Assembly: GCF_013170845.1 (NCBI RefSeq)
Contig: NZ_CP033367.1
Location: 6,573,001 to 6,637,000 of the forward strand
Source: Mesorhizobium loti R88b
GTDB taxonomy: Bacteria; Pseudomonadota; Alphaproteobacteria; Rhizobiales; Rhizobiaceae
Length of the DNA: 64,000 bases
Direction of reading: 5' to 3'
The notes below the pieces were generated by a model. It ran no database searches. It saw nothing but the letters and a program-made list of their open reading frames with translations, and was not told the DNA's origin. Made by a program: the position numbers and the translations under genes. Below, piece by piece: positions 25,019 through 35,161 of this stretch; positions within the stretch are counted from its first letter, which is position 1, and every line of letters starts with the position of its first letter.

Positions 25019-25771
25019 ATGCATCGTCGTAACCTGATTAGAGGATTCATCGCGCTGGGCGTGTGCCCGATCTGCGCCCAGACCGCGCGTGCGGCCAGCG
25101 CCCATTGGGGATATGGCGGCTCGGTCGGGCCGGAGCATTGGGCCGATCTGGACACGAGAAATTTCGCCTGTTCGGCGGGCAGGCAGCAGTCACCCATCGA
25201 CATCGCCGGCACGGTAAAGGCGGATATACCGCGCATCGACATCAGTTGGCTCAAGGGCGGCGGCAGGATGGTGAACAACGGCCACACCATTCAAATCAAC
25301 ATGCCGGAAGGCAGCACCTTGACCCGCGGGGATCGCGTCTACCAACTGGCACAGTTGCATTTCCACGCGCCGAGCGAGCATCACGTGGCGGGCATGAGCT
25401 TCCCGATGGAAGCGCATTTTGTCCATAAAGACACAAAGAGCGATACTCTGGGAGTGCTGAGCGCCCTTCTTACGCCTGGCGCGACAAATAAAAGCTTTGC
25501 CGGTCTCGCCAAGGTCTTTCCGGCCCGGCCCGGCGAGGAGATGGCAGTTGACGAGTTCGATCCCAACGGGCTTTTGCCGGCCTCGCTCGGCTACTGGACC
25601 TATGAGGGATCACTAACGACTCCGCCCTGCACCGAAAACGTGGAGTGGATGGTTGCAATGGAACCGGTCGAGGTCGACACCGCAGACATCAAGCGGTTTA
25701 CGACGCTTTACGCATCTAACGCGCGGTCGATCCGTCCCTCCAATCGGCGCTTCATCCTGGGCCTCAGCTAA
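25019..25771 (+). CDS. Periplasmic alpha-carbonic anhydrase
   Basis: Zinc enzyme that interconverts CO2 and bicarbonate. The 250-residue precursor has an export signal with two arginines (MHRRNLIRGFIALGVCPIC, cleavage after ARA). The alpha-class hallmarks follow: HWGYGG, QSPIDI, the zinc ligands in QLHFHAPSEH (two His) and EAHFVHK (third His), and TPPCTENVEW containing the conserved Thr and Cys. The ATG at 25019 has AAGGAG nine bases upstream. Alpha-carbonic anhydrases are known on Mesorhizobium symbiosis islands and expressed in nodules, which fits buffering of the bacteroid periplasm. It is alone between luxI and the B3/B4 gene unit. Confidence 0.93.
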   Translation: MHRRNLIRGFIALGVCPICAQTARAASAHWGYGGSVGPEHWADLDTRNFACSAGRQQSPIDIAGTVKADIPRIDISWLKGGGRMVNNGHTIQINMPEGSTLTRGDRVYQLAQLHFHAPSEHHVAGMSFPMEAHFVHKDTKSDTLGVLSALLTPGATNKSFAGLAKVFPARPGEEMAVDEFDPNGLLPASLGYWTYEGSLTTPPCTENVEWMVAMEPVEVDTADIKRFTTLYASNARSIRPSNRRFILGLS

Positions 25772-26170
25772 GGTCATCGCGCGCGTCAAGCAAAACCGCG
25801 GTAACAATCGGGGGGTTTCGAACAGTACGACGCCACCCTGGTGGCGCTGGCATCGACCATAATGCCCTAGGGTTCACAAAAGCATGACCGGATCATGGGG
25901 AACTTGTGGGCCGCTTGCTTGCGGAGAACTGGGTGGCGTCACCGACACCCGTACACTCCGGCCCGGATCTGCTTGATCAGGGATTGATAAATTCGACGCG
26001 TCGCTCCCGTGCTGCGAGAACCCTCCTTATACTGGACCAATTAAAATCTCCAAAAGTGGCAGTTTAGTTTGGACCAGTGAACTGCAATATTGGCTTGCAG
26101 TCAGGGAAGCGATCGTGACTGGTCGCGCCGGTCATGGATTGCTTGCGCTCGAACTGATGGAGTTGCCTGG
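25772..26170. other. Upstream region of the B3/B4-lysE-dapA unit
   Basis: No supportable gene. From about 26084 a frame without a start (ELQYWLAVREAIVTGRAGHG) runs into the B3/B4 gene. It could be an N-terminal extension or a remnant. The directly repeated TGGACCA motifs described separately lie here. Confidence 0.4.
26033..26076 (+). promoter_or_regulatory. Direct repeats TGGACCA, possible operator
   Basis: TGGACCA occurs at 26033-26039 and again at 26070-26076, 37 bases apart on the same face-related spacing, within an A+T-rich stretch. Directly repeated CTGGAC-type motifs are used by TauR-like MocR/GntR regulators. No such regulator is in the window, so this is a suggestion only. Confidence 0.3.
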
Positions 26171-26860
26171 ATGTTTGAGGGTCCCATCATCGACGGTCGA
26201 ATTAAGAATATTGCATCGGGATTTAGAGCCGTGAGCGTCTACGTCGATGCCACTTCAGCTGGAGAAGGACGTTTCGATCCCCGATTGCTTGGTGAAGCCT
26301 GCGATTGCGCGTTGGCGGATGGCCCGGCTTGGGCAGAAGCTCATCTGGCGAGTTGGTCCGACGCCTACGTCGTCTTTGGCGCGAAGCCTAACCGTACGCC
26401 GTGCTCAGCCCAGGCCCTCAGAAAGCGGGTTCTGAAAGACGGCACTCTTTCGACGATCAACCCGATCGTCGATCTCTACAACGCCATCAGCCTGAAATAC
26501 GCAGTCCCGGTGGGTGGAGAGAATTTTGACGCCTATGTCGGAAGACCCCACCTGACGATCGCTGACGGGAGTGAGACGTTCGACACCATGATGAATGGAG
26601 AGGCGGTCAACGATCCTCCCTTGCCCGGTGAGGTCATCTGGCGCGACGACATTGGCGTCACCTGCCGACGCTGGAACTGGCGACAGGGCACTCGAACCCG
26701 CCTGAAGACCATAACAGGCCGGATGTGGTTCGTACTGGAGGCGTTGGAGACCATGCCGGACGATGCATTGGCAGAGGCGACGGATGCCATGGTCGGAGGG
26801 CTGAATGCCTTGATGCCTGGCTGCAAAATCGCGAGCCAAGAAATTGCCATCGCCGGATGA
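26171..26860 (+). CDS. B3/B4 tRNA-binding-domain protein
   Basis: A 229-residue protein built of a single B3/B4 domain, the module otherwise found in the beta subunit of phenylalanyl-tRNA synthetase where it serves editing. Typical stretches are NPIVDLYNAISLKYAVPVGGEN and the late DDIGVTCRRWNWRQG. Stand-alone B3/B4 proteins may hydrolyse mischarged tRNA or bind amino-acid-like ligands. The start at MFEGPIIDGRI has GGAG eight bases upstream. It heads a probable three-gene unit with a LysE exporter and a DapA-like aldolase, so handling of an unusual amino acid is plausible. Confidence 0.8.
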   Translation: MFEGPIIDGRIKNIASGFRAVSVYVDATSAGEGRFDPRLLGEACDCALADGPAWAEAHLASWSDAYVVFGAKPNRTPCSAQALRKRVLKDGTLSTINPIVDLYNAISLKYAVPVGGENFDAYVGRPHLTIADGSETFDTMMNGEAVNDPPLPGEVIWRDDIGVTCRRWNWRQGTRTRLKTITGRMWFVLEALETMPDDALAEATDAMVGGLNALMPGCKIASQEIAIAG

Positions 26861-26944
26861 GGTTTCCGGTCGAGCGAGCGGATCGCTGGCCGCCCGGGGC
26901 ATCCGGCGCGATCGATCCGATCGAGATTATCAAGGGCTGAGAGA

Positions 26945-27583
26945 ATGAATGTCGATCTCCATCAGTTGCTCATCGTCTTTGCTGCATATGTCATTGCCGC
27001 GGGGAGCCCCGGCCCGAGCAACATGCGCATTATGGGGGTTGCGATGGCGCGCGGCAGAGGTGCTGCGCTCATGCTTGCCTCCGGCGTCGTCAGCGGCTCG
27101 ATCTTTTGGGGTTTTATGGCCTCCACCGGCATCTCCGCCCTGTTGGCCAGGTACGCCCAGGCACTGCTCGTTCTGCAGGTTTTCGGGGGGCTTTACCTGC
27201 TATTCCTCGCCTTCAGGGCGGGACGGTCGGCGCTTACGTCGAACGAGAAGCTGGCGGTGCGCGCATCGACCGACCAAGTCGCTCTTTCGCGGGGTGAGCT
27301 CTATAGGAAGGGCCTCTTGATGCATTTGGCGAACCCAAAATCCGTGCTGGCATGGATCGCGCTCGTCACGCTGGGGATCGGTCCGAATTCATCGTGGCAA
27401 AGCATCGCGGCGATATTGGGTGGCTGCGCCATCCTAAGTGTCACGATATTCTGCGGCTACGCCATTGTCTTCTCCACACCGCCTATGGTGGCTCTATATC
27501 GCCGCTGCCGCCGCTGGATCGAAAGTCTGTTGGCGATGTTCTTCGCGTTCGCCGGGCTGCGTATGCTGCTTTCCCGTATGTAG
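26945..27583 (+). CDS. LysE/RhtB-family amino-acid exporter
   Basis: Inner-membrane exporter of 212 residues with about six hydrophobic segments. It carries the family N-terminal signature ITAAGSPGPSNM-like (VIAAGSPGPSNMRIMGVAMARG) and the later LMHLANPKSVLAWIALVTLG. The substrate cannot be read from sequence. The start MNVDLHQLLIVFAAY follows the B3/B4 gene by 84 bases with GAGA upstream. It ends 15 bases before the dapA-like gene. Together the three genes look like a unit for making, tolerating or exporting an amino acid. Confidence 0.9.
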   Translation: MNVDLHQLLIVFAAYVIAAGSPGPSNMRIMGVAMARGRGAALMLASGVVSGSIFWGFMASTGISALLARYAQALLVLQVFGGLYLLFLAFRAGRSALTSNEKLAVRASTDQVALSRGELYRKGLLMHLANPKSVLAWIALVTLGIGPNSSWQSIAAILGGCAILSVTIFCGYAIVFSTPPMVALYRRCRRWIESLLAMFFAFAGLRMLLSRM

Positions 27584-27598
27584 TTTCGAAAGGAATGG

Positions 27599-28489
27599 AT
27601 GATGACTTTGTTTCACGGCCTGTCGGCGTTCCCCCTTACGCCAACCGATGCGGAAGGGCATGTCGACACCGAGGGTCTGGCTCGTTTTCTCGAGCGTATT
27701 CAACGCGCCGGAGCGGACTCCATCGGCCTTCTGGGGAGCACGGGCGGTTATGCTTACCTCACCAGGGAAGAACGCAAGCGTGCCGTTCAGGCTGCCGTGG
27801 AATGCATCGGCGGCAAAACGCCTCTTGTCGTGGGTGTGGGTGCATTGCGTACCGATGAAGCTCAGGCTCTGGCGCGCGATGCCAAATCCGCTGGCGCTGA
27901 CGGCCTGCTCCTGGCACCGATGTCCTACGTTCCCCTGAACGAGGACGAAGTCTTCCAGCACTTCGTCGCCGTGGCCGAGGCGGGGGAATTGCCTTTGTGC
28001 ATATATAACAATCCAAGCACCACGCGCTTCACATTCAGCGACGCATTGATCGCCCGGCTGTCAGAGGTGTCCAACATCGTCGCTGTGAAAATGCCTCTGG
28101 CGGCGAATGACGATTACGCGGGGGAACTGGCACGTTTGCGGTCGATGACGACTGACACGTTCACAATCGGATACAGCGGCGATTGGGGCGCGGCGGATGC
28201 CCTGCTTGCCGGATGTGACACCTGGTACAGCGTTGCGGCAGGTCTGCTGCCGGTCCCGGCGCTTGCGCTGACGCGTGCAGCGCAGTCCGGCGACGCGGTG
28301 GAGTCCACTCGGTTGAACCGCGCTTTCGGGCCGCTCTGGACCTTGTTCAAACACTACGGCAGCTTCCGCGTTATGTTCGTCATCGCCGACTACCTCGGTC
28401 TGGCGCACGTCCAGCCACCGCGCCCTATTTTGCCGTTGCCGGAGGACGCCGGAGATGACATTAGGCAGGCATTGGAGAAGCTCGAATAG
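27599..28489 (+). CDS. DapA/N-acetylneuraminate-lyase family aldolase
   Basis: Schiff-base aldolase of the dihydrodipicolinate synthase superfamily, 296 residues in a TIM barrel. The catalytic Lys lies in IVAVKMPL and the Tyr in LCIYNNPSTTRF. The usual G-x-T-G-E loop of true DapA reads GSTGGYA, so the specificity is probably different from lysine biosynthesis. AAAGGA precedes an ATGATG start, and the second ATG is equally possible. It is last in the unit with the LysE exporter. A decayed fragment of the same gene lies at 20450-20665. Confidence 0.88.
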   Translation: MMTLFHGLSAFPLTPTDAEGHVDTEGLARFLERIQRAGADSIGLLGSTGGYAYLTREERKRAVQAAVECIGGKTPLVVGVGALRTDEAQALARDAKSAGADGLLLAPMSYVPLNEDEVFQHFVAVAEAGELPLCIYNNPSTTRFTFSDALIARLSEVSNIVAVKMPLAANDDYAGELARLRSMTTDTFTIGYSGDWGAADALLAGCDTWYSVAAGLLPVPALALTRAAQSGDAVESTRLNRAFGPLWTLFKHYGSFRVMFVIADYLGLAHVQPPRPILPLPEDAGDDIRQALEKLE

Positions 28490-28544
28490 CCGAGCACAGG
28501 GCATGCCCAGTGCCACTGCTAGTTAGGCACCCGGCGCGCGGGCG

Positions 28545-28740
28545 TTCCGCGCACCGTTCGAGATGGAAGTTGGGCGGCGCAGAATTGGATCGGGTTGGTC
28601 GCGCTTTGGCTTTGCGGTCTCTTCGGTGGTGAAATGGTCGCAACGTTATCGTGCTCCGGTAGCGCCGGGAAGATGGGCGGCCATCGCAAACGCGTTCTGC
28701 AGCCGCATCGAACTTTCATCCGCGACCAAACGACCGGAAG
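28545..28740 (+). mobile_element. IS630-family transposase fragment
   Basis: Reading across frames gives SSVVKWSQRYRA, then GKMGGHRKRVLQPHRTFI, the N-terminal helix-turn-helix region of IS630-type transposases. It is frameshifted, has no DDE domain and no visible terminal repeats. Confidence 0.65.
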
Positions 28741-28750
28741 TAGAATTTCG

Positions 28751-29460
28751 AGCTGATCGTAGGCCGCTCGCTGCCTGAAGAGGGTGCTCCGCGCTACATC
28801 GGTTTCGTCTATGGCTATGATCGCGAGCCGCAACGGCGCATTCTCGACCATCTCAAGAAGCAGCCCGTCCAAGCCAATCAGGATATCACCTTCATCACCG
28901 ACGGTGGGGAAGAACGCCGACTGGTTCCATATCACCGTGCGCATCAGGGTCCTTCGGCAGTTCGTGCAAGGGCTCGAAAACCAGGATGAGCAGACCGGAC
29001 AGGACCTGCTCGAAACTCTGCGCAGGATCAAATGGCATCTCTGGCATGTTGACGTCTATCGGGCCCGTCACGAAATCGCCGACCTGCAATTCGACGCGGA
29101 AGGTCTCGAAACAGGCTAGCCGAACATGCGCAAGTTCCTGACCGCCATCGGCGAGTTCACCAGGCCTACATCGCCTCCAACAGTGCCAGCCTGATTATTA
29201 CGGCGAGCGTTAGCGGTCCGGAGATCGCATCTCTTCGGCCCTCGTCAAGGCCACCGTCAACGCCGTTCCAAGCGGTTCGCCAACAAGCGGCAGATGCAGT
29301 GGAGCAGGATCGGCGCACATCTTCTGCTGCAAACCCGCACGCAGATCCTCGATGACCGTCCCGACGCGCTTGGCGTGCAGCCCCTCACCTCGCCCGCGCC
29401 CCGCGGTGGTTCTTGCCAAGAGACGCTCGCTCGCATCTAACGAAAACCGCCGCTGCATTT
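28751..29460 (+). mobile_element. ISKra4-family transposase remnant
   Basis: Pieces typical of ISKra4 transposases occur in order but in shifting frames: GRSLPEEGAPRYIGFVYGYD, ILDHLKKQPVQANQDITF, DWFHITVRIRVLRQFVQGLE, RRIKWHLWHVDVYRARHEIA, then a YIASNSASLI-like piece and QMQWSRIGAHLLLQTRTQ. Several frameshifts and stops inactivate it. It ends a few bases before the nod box upstream of virA. Confidence 0.75.
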
Positions 29461-29465
29461 AGCTG

Positions 29466-29514
29466 CATCCATTGTTCGGATGCGTGCGATCCAAACAATC
29501 AATTTGTTCAATCA
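29466..29514 (+). promoter_or_regulatory. nod box upstream of virA
   Basis: Begins CATCCATTGTTCGGATG, with the NodD motif ATC-N9-GAT at 29467-29481, and continues ATCCAAACAATCAATTT then GTTCAATC. The match to the nod box consensus is strong across both halves, with deviation only near the right end (GTTCAATC for TACCAATC). It points towards virA about 820 bases downstream. NodD control of virA is known in M. loti R7A, which supports the assignment. Confidence 0.88.
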
Positions 29515-30334
29515 GCTTCTTGAAAGCTAACCCTTGTTTGGTGGAACATGGGCTCTGGTCGTCGACGCTGGCTTAATGCAGGGGCTGCACGCAGGAGATA
29601 CAATGCACAGAGATCGCAAGCGGGTTAGCGGCATAATGGCTGGCCGACCGGTGTCATCCCCAGGCTGCTGCAGCGTGCGGCTTGTCTGTCCCTCCATGAT
29701 CTCTCGGAAGACAGTTCCGAATACTGCGACCGGTTGCCCGCCTTGTGTGTCGCCTCGATCTCATAACCGATGGTGAGCTGCTCAATGGGCTATCCTTCAC
29801 CGGATAAGAGATGAAGTGCGAACGCTCCTCGGGGATCATGCCGATCGTACGTACGTCCTGCTTACTCTGGTCAAGCATAGAGCGCAATTTGTTGGCCCAG
29901 CTATGAAACTCTTGCCGGAAGTTAGCTCTGCCGCGTGCGTGATGGCTTGAGCGGACTGACGCAACGAAGGCTCACGAGTATTCGGTTCCTGCCGTCATTA
30001 TGACGAGACTCAACGGTACCTTCAACATCGGCGTGGTTCGACTCGCCGCGCGAAAACAGGCAAATCTCGATTGAATCCGTCACGCGGTGTCAGCCTGGCA
30101 TTGGTGCCTTCCCTTCTCAACAACTATCAAATCAGCATTCACGGATAGCCCAGTTTCTCACGTGCCGTAACGCCGTGCCTTCAGTTTCCACGTTCGCGTC
30201 GAGCTCGCGAGTGGCCAGAGTTCGGAACAGAACCGTCGAAGTCTAATCGCCGCGAAATTCAACGGAGGGTCAGCGGGGCCACGGGGGCAAAGTGCGACGG
30301 TGTCTAAGCCGTCTTTATGAGGGGAGAGGTATAC
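29515..30334 (+). other. Long leader between nod box and virA
   Basis: About 820 bases with only short frames, such as 29534-29776 on the plus strand and 29654-29887 on the minus strand. None has a family match or clear ribosome site. It may be an untranslated leader or decayed DNA. No terminator was seen. Confidence 0.4.
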
Positions 30335-32875
30335 ATGGTTTTCCTGTTCCAGCAGCATCCGGCCGCACACCGAAGCAATGAGGAGCTAGAATTCAGATCA
30401 GACTTTCGCAAGGCGCGCACCGCGCATCAAACGCCGTTTCGTTGTGAAAAAAGGCTCAGTACCGACAACGTTTTTGTAATCGCCCTGGCGGCCTCGTTTG
30501 CGCTCTTGTTCGGGATACAGAGGCAGGACCCACAGGTCGACGAGGCGGTCCTAAGTGAACTGCGAACGATTCAGATCAACTACGCATTGCTCCAGCGCGA
30601 TGTCGCCCGCGCTCGAACCGACATGGTATTGGACTTCCGCCCCGTTGATTCTACCCTCCAAGCATTGCAAAGGAACGTTACAAACTTGCAACGCCTTGCC
30701 GAGATTTCGCCCGATGAGAGCTCCGGAGCGCACTCCAGGTTGCTTGCACAGCTCAAAAAGTCCGTCGAGAACACAGAGGCTGCCATCTCGGCAGCGGCTG
30801 CGCAAAATGAGCTTCTGCAAAGCTCTCTCGTACGGTTTGCTCGCTCGGTTAATCGCCTTGAGGGGGCGCCGTCCAACAGGCTTGAACTCTCCAATTTGAT
30901 CCTTCAGTTTTCGGCCAGACCGGGATTCAGCCTCGCATCACAGATCGATCAGTCTCTCAGCCGACTTCCTCCGAGCCAGGACCAAGCCACCCACGATGTT
31001 GTCCGCAACGGCCGCGCTATCCTGTCCGCGTTGTCGAGAGTGGACCGCGCAGCCGATCGGATCGCATCCTTTAACACGTTCGCCAAGGGCGCCGAACTGG
31101 AGCGCGAATATCTGAAAGACTACAGCTTGGCCAGCGCGCAAGCGCAGCGCACACGACTTTTCTTTGGCTCGGTGTCCATATGCCTCTGCTTGTTTGCGAT
31201 CATTCGGGCCTTCAGGCTGCATGTGCGGACGAACCGGTTGGAAAGGCGGCTGGAGCTTGAAGAGGCAATGCGTGAGATCGAAGCTCGCTTCAACGAAAGT
31301 AAAGCAAAGAACGCGTCGCCGCGCTTTTCAACCGAAGCAGCGCTTAGACTTGTTCAACGCGCTTTCGACGCGGATCAATGCGCGCTTGCTCAGGTGGATC
31401 CGAGTCTCAGCAGGCATACCGAGTGCTTTGTGACGAACACGTGCATGCGTGTCTGGAACGTCGCGCTTCTTGATGAAGTCGTTTCACTTGTCCGCGCCGG
31501 ACGGCCAGTGTTTCGCGTCGTTCCGGCGGCGGAAATGGTTCGCACCGCCCTAGACACTTCCGGTGTTTGTCAAATTGTTGCTTGCAGGGCCTCCGATCAG
31601 CAGGCTGTGGTTTGCATCCTTGTTTTTGAACGAGATCGCTCACTCCCCTCAGCAGGCGACCTGTGGGTTCTTGCCAGTGCCATTGGGCGTTTGAGCAACC
31701 ATCTTGAAATGCAACGTGTAAATGCCGAACGCGACCTTCTGGTGAGTCGATGGGAGCAGGTGGAAAGGCTGAGGACCGTCGGCACGATCGCAAGCGGCGC
31801 CACACATGAGTTCAACAATATTTTAGGCGCAATAATCGGATATTCAGAAATTGCCCAAGGTCTGGTGCGTCGCCCCTCCAGAATACGGAACCACATCGAC
31901 CAAATCATCTTAGCTGGACACCGCGCCAAGCTGATCGTTGACCAGATCTTGTCACTCAGCCGAAACCGCAAGCGCGTTGCATTGCCTTTCAACGTCTCCG
32001 AAATTGTCATGGATCTTGCGCCATTGCTGCGGGTTACAGTTCGTGCGGGTGTTCAGTTGAACTTCAAGATCAACGAGTGGCAAACGGTGGTCGAGGGCAG
32101 CCCAACCGAGATGCAGCAGATCCTCATGAATCTGTGCAAGAACGCGTCGGAGGCTGTCTTGAACGAGGGCCGCGTCGAGGTTAGCGTTTCTCGCGCCCAG
32201 GTGTGCCAAACCAAGCCGCTGGCTCAGGGCACCTTGAGACCTGGAGATTACGTCCTCCTCTCCATCAGCGACGATGGCCCAGGAATCGCAAATTCGATAC
32301 TTCCGCATGTCTTTGAGCCCTTTTTTACCACGCGCTCTCTCGTCGGCGGGACCGGGCTGGGTCTTGCTGCGGTTGACAGGCACGTGAGCGCGCTCGCAGG
32401 ATGCCTAGACGTCACCTCGGTTGTTGGCCGAGGTACGCGCTTTGATATCTACTTGCCAGCCTCCGAGGAGGAGCCAGTCAGCGCTGACGTCACTTTCGGC
32501 CCATACAACGGATCACCGGCCAACGGCGGAATCATTGCAGTCGTGGAGCCCGATCCAGCAGAGTTGGAGATTCACAAGGACAATATCGCCGCGCTGGGTT
32601 ATGAGCCGATCGGCTTCGCGACCTTCGAAAGTCTTTGCGGCTGGATCGAGAGCGGGAAGGCAGCTGACCTGCTGATTTTGGCGAAGACGCCTTTCCTCGA
32701 GCGAGGACGGGCCGAGTCCGTATGCCCCACCATCATGGCGGTGCCTTTCATAGTCATCGGTGACATCGACCCCATGCCGGTCACATCTGACAATCAGGCC
32801 TTCGTCCTTCGGCTAGCGAGACCGGTCTCGTCCAGGACAATAGAGCATGCGATACGTATAATGATGATGGCGTGA
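30335..32875 (+). CDS. virA: VirA-type membrane sensor histidine kinase
   Basis: Hybrid sensor kinase for the vir regulon, 846 residues. Order: membrane helix near residues 45-63 ([15 protein letters not shown]), periplasmic helical domain to about 275, second membrane helix ([18 protein letters not shown]), GAF-like linker, dimerisation helix with phospho-acceptor His491 ([11 protein letters not shown]), ATPase boxes ([31 protein letters not shown]) and a C-terminal receiver-like domain from about 725. That receiver ends its central strand with LLILAK, so the phosphorylatable Asp is missing. In Agrobacterium the VirA receiver modulates the kinase. The start at 30335 is chosen for GGAGAGG five bases upstream over the ATG at 30317. 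Convergent with virB11. Confidence 0.92.
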   Translation: MVFLFQQHPAAHRSNEELEFRSDFRKARTAHQTPFRCEKRLSTDNVFVIALAASFALLFGIQRQDPQVDEAVLSELRTIQINYALLQRDVARARTDMVLDFRPVDSTLQALQRNVTNLQRLAEISPDESSGAHSRLLAQLKKSVENTEAAISAAAAQNELLQSSLVRFARSVNRLEGAPSNRLELSNLILQFSARPGFSLASQIDQSLSRLPPSQDQATHDVVRNGRAILSALSRVDRAADRIASFNTFAKGAELEREYLKDYSLASAQAQRTRLFFGSVSICLCLFAIIRAFRLHVRTNRLERRLELEEAMREIEARFNESKAKNASPRFSTEAALRLVQRAFDADQCALAQVDPSLSRHTECFVTNTCMRVWNVALLDEVVSLVRAGRPVFRVVPAAEMVRTALDTSGVCQIVACRASDQQAVVCILVFERDRSLPSAGDLWVLASAIGRLSNHLEMQRVNAERDLLVSRWEQVERLRTVGTIASGATHEFNNILGAIIGYSEIAQGLVRRPSRIRNHIDQIILAGHRAKLIVDQILSLSRNRKRVALPFNVSEIVMDLAPLLRVTVRAGVQLNFKINEWQTVVEGSPTEMQQILMNLCKNASEAVLNEGRVEVSVSRAQVCQTKPLAQGTLRPGDYVLLSISDDGPGIANSILPHVFEPFFTTRSLVGGTGLGLAAVDRHVSALAGCLDVTSVVGRGTRFDIYLPASEEEPVSADVTFGPYNGSPANGGIIAVVEPDPAELEIHKDNIAALGYEPIGFATFESLCGWIESGKAADLLILAKTPFLERGRAESVCPTIMAVPFIVIGDIDPMPVTSDNQAFVLRLARPVSSRTIEHAIRIMMMA

Positions 32876-32997
32876 TGCCGCCGACTCGCTCATTCTATGC
32901 AAGTAATGTGAGAAGGCCTGGCAAAAGACATCGAAGCAGAACAAAACGACGCGTCGCATCACAATGGACTTATCGATCCCGAGACGTTGTTCTAGCC

Positions 32998-34038
32998 TTA
33001 GTGCTTGTTAAGGAGGTCGGCTACTGTCTCTCCCCGTCGCCGGGCATCGGCGGCGAGCCATACCTCTCCCACCTCGTACAGGTCACCTTGGGTGTGGAAC
33101 GGCACAATGACGTCAACGGCAGCCGACAGCATGTCAAGAAGCGTTCGATCTTCCACAGCGGCTCCTTGCGGGCTGCTCTTGACGAGGGAAAAGAGCTTTT
33201 TGAAGCCCTGGACCGGATCGGCCCCATGGATCGTTGATATTGATCCCGCATGGCCGGAGACGACTTCGCTAAGGTAGGCCCATGCAGCATCATCGCGCAT
33301 CTCGCCGAGCAATATTCGATCAGGGCGCATGCGCAAGCTCGCTTGCAGCAGTTGCTCGGCTGTCACCGCACCTACGCCGGCTCGGTCCTTTGGATAGAGT
33401 AACCGGACATGGTTCTCGTGCGGGATTACAAGCTCCAGCGTGTCCTCGATACTTATCAGTCTCTCTTGCGGGGGTATAGCGTTGATCAAAGTCTTGCTCA
33501 TTGTCGTTTTGCCGCTTCCAGTAGGTCCGCAAAGCAGCATCGTGAGCCGTCCCGAAACACACGCTTGCAAAAACTTCTCCAAGTCACCATCGTCGTATTG
33601 CTGAAGAATAGTTTCGTCCTGCCGCTCTTGGCGCTGTTTTCGTGACCGCCATTGATTCCAACGTGAGTATTCGTAGCGAGAAGAAACTTCCTTCAGTTCG
33701 GTCACACGACTTGAAGGACGCCGTATCGTCAGGCTTACTGTTCCTGAGGGAACAGCGGGCGGCAAACAGATCTGTAGCCGCTCTCCGTTCGGCAGCTCAG
33801 TCGCACAGAGGGGGCTTTGCGGTCCGACATCTTGCTTGCGCAGCGCTCCAGCGAGAATCGCGATGTCCTCCAGATCGTTATAACCTAGCGGTAGCGGATG
33901 TTTCGTGAAGACGCCGGCTTGTCGCACAAACGCTTCCCCAGGCCGGTTGATAGCGACCTCTTCGGTCCTCGGCTCCTCAAGCCATTTCAGAACGGGGTCG
34001 AGAAGCAAACGCAATTGAGGGTCAGCCTCCGATCGCAT
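32998..34038 (-). CDS. virB11: VirB11 traffic ATPase
   Basis: Hexameric ATPase at the cytoplasmic base of the VirB channel, 346 residues. Walker A is [14 protein letters not shown], then the Asp-box [10 protein letters not shown], Walker B region [20 protein letters not shown] and His-box [12 protein letters not shown]. The ATG at 34038 has GGAG eight bases upstream and lies inside the last codons of virB10, indicating coupling. Last gene of the virB operon. Confidence 0.95.
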   Translation of the reverse strand: MRSEADPQLRLLLDPVLKWLEEPRTEEVAINRPGEAFVRQAGVFTKHPLPLGYNDLEDIAILAGALRKQDVGPQSPLCATELPNGERLQICLPPAVPSGTVSLTIRRPSSRVTELKEVSSRYEYSRWNQWRSRKQRQERQDETILQQYDDGDLEKFLQACVSGRLTMLLCGPTGSGKTTMSKTLINAIPPQERLISIEDTLELVIPHENHVRLLYPKDRAGVGAVTAEQLLQASLRMRPDRILLGEMRDDAAWAYLSEVVSGHAGSISTIHGADPVQGFKKLFSLVKSSPQGAAVEDRTLLDMLSAAVDVIVPFHTQGDLYEVGEVWLAADARRRGETVADLLNKH

Positions 34039-35161
34039 TGTTGTCTCTCCGGCGTTGGCGATGTTGGGGGGCTGGCGCCACGACAGTTGCCGTGAGACCG
34101 TATACATCCGAGAAATCGAGGTCGCGAGCCACAAAGATGGATACAGCATCTCCCTGGTTTTTCTTCAGGGTTGGCGGAATGTTGACCGTCGCTCTCAATG
34201 TCGTCTCGACGGCTTGTCCGCCATTGCTCTGGAAGCTGTCGATGCCGCTTCCTCCGCCAGAGCTCGCCGCGTATTGACCGGCCGCCTGGAACGCGCCTTG
34301 AAGGACGCTCATCAGCATTGCTCCGCCAAAGCGTTCCCGGAAGTGATTATCCACCGTGCCAGGCACTCCGGAGCGGCCGAGCTCGTCAGCGCCCGGCGAT
34401 GCTATCGAAACGAGGGCATGGTCAGGTGTTTCGATGCGCGTCCACAGCACGAAGACACGCGCATCCCCCTGTTCGAGACCGTGCTGGATCTCGCCAATCA
34501 CCGTCGTCCCACGAGCCAAGAGCACGACATTGTTGGTGGCGCCGCGGACGTCTTTAGGTAAGACGCACTTCACATAGCCGGGCAAATTTGTGTCGACCGC
34601 CGTTTGCAAAAGGCAAGGAATGATCGTTCCCTGAGTAATCACGAGATCAGGGTGCGGCAAAAGTGTGGCCCGGCTCGGCTCCTGTATATCTGGCTTCAAT
34701 CGGCCTGACAGATCGCCACCGGTCGAGATCTCATCCGCGGTCGCGGGAGCATCCTTGTGGGCGTCTTCGCTCCGCTGAGCCACGTCGGGCTTTTGACTGC
34801 CGCTGCTGTAGGCGAAAATTGGTGATTCCTCGGGCGGCGGTTCAGCTGCTGCGGGTTGCGGCGTGGATGGCGCAGGATCTGACGCCTGCGCCGCCTTTGC
34901 AGGCGCTGGAGGTTCGGGAGCAAGCTCAATAGGCACGGGGCGGAACGGCTCGGCGTTGGGGGAAATTGGCGGGTTTGGCTGAGAGGGTTCGTCTTGTGTG
35001 CTGGGACGACTTCCGAGCCAGATGAGCGACAGAGATGAGATGAGAACAAGACCGGCGACGGCCAATTTCTGTGGTCCCGAAACATGCCGGCGGGCCGGCT
35101 CCGAGACCAACGATGCGGATGCATTTACATCGTGTCCCGACTGTGGGCCGGTTTCATTCAT
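34022..35161 (-). CDS. virB10: VirB10 core-complex protein
   Basis: Energy-sensing scaffold that spans inner and outer membranes, 379 residues. One membrane helix ([18 protein letters not shown]) follows a short cytoplasmic tail. A long proline-rich periplasmic linker (residues 55-110) leads to the C-terminal VirB10 barrel ([45 protein letters not shown]). The ATG overlaps the virB9 stop as ATGA. Confidence 0.95.
   Translation of the reverse strand: MNETGPQSGHDVNASASLVSEPARRHVSGPQKLAVAGLVLISSLSLIWLGSRPSTQDEPSQPNPPISPNAEPFRPVPIELAPEPPAPAKAAQASDPAPSTPQPAAAEPPPEESPIFAYSSGSQKPDVAQRSEDAHKDAPATADEISTGGDLSGRLKPDIQEPSRATLLPHPDLVITQGTIIPCLLQTAVDTNLPGYVKCVLPKDVRGATNNVVLLARGTTVIGEIQHGLEQGDARVFVLWTRIETPDHALVSIASPGADELGRSGVPGTVDNHFRERFGGAMLMSVLQGAFQAAGQYAASSGGGSGIDSFQSNGGQAVETTLRATVNIPPTLKKNQGDAVSIFVARDLDFSDVYGLTATVVAPAPQHRQRRRDNNAIGG

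Noticed and set aside
28125..28140. TGGCACGTTTGC, sigma-54-like, within the dapA-like gene
   Set aside because: The spacing between the -24 and -12 elements is too short and it lies inside coding sequence.
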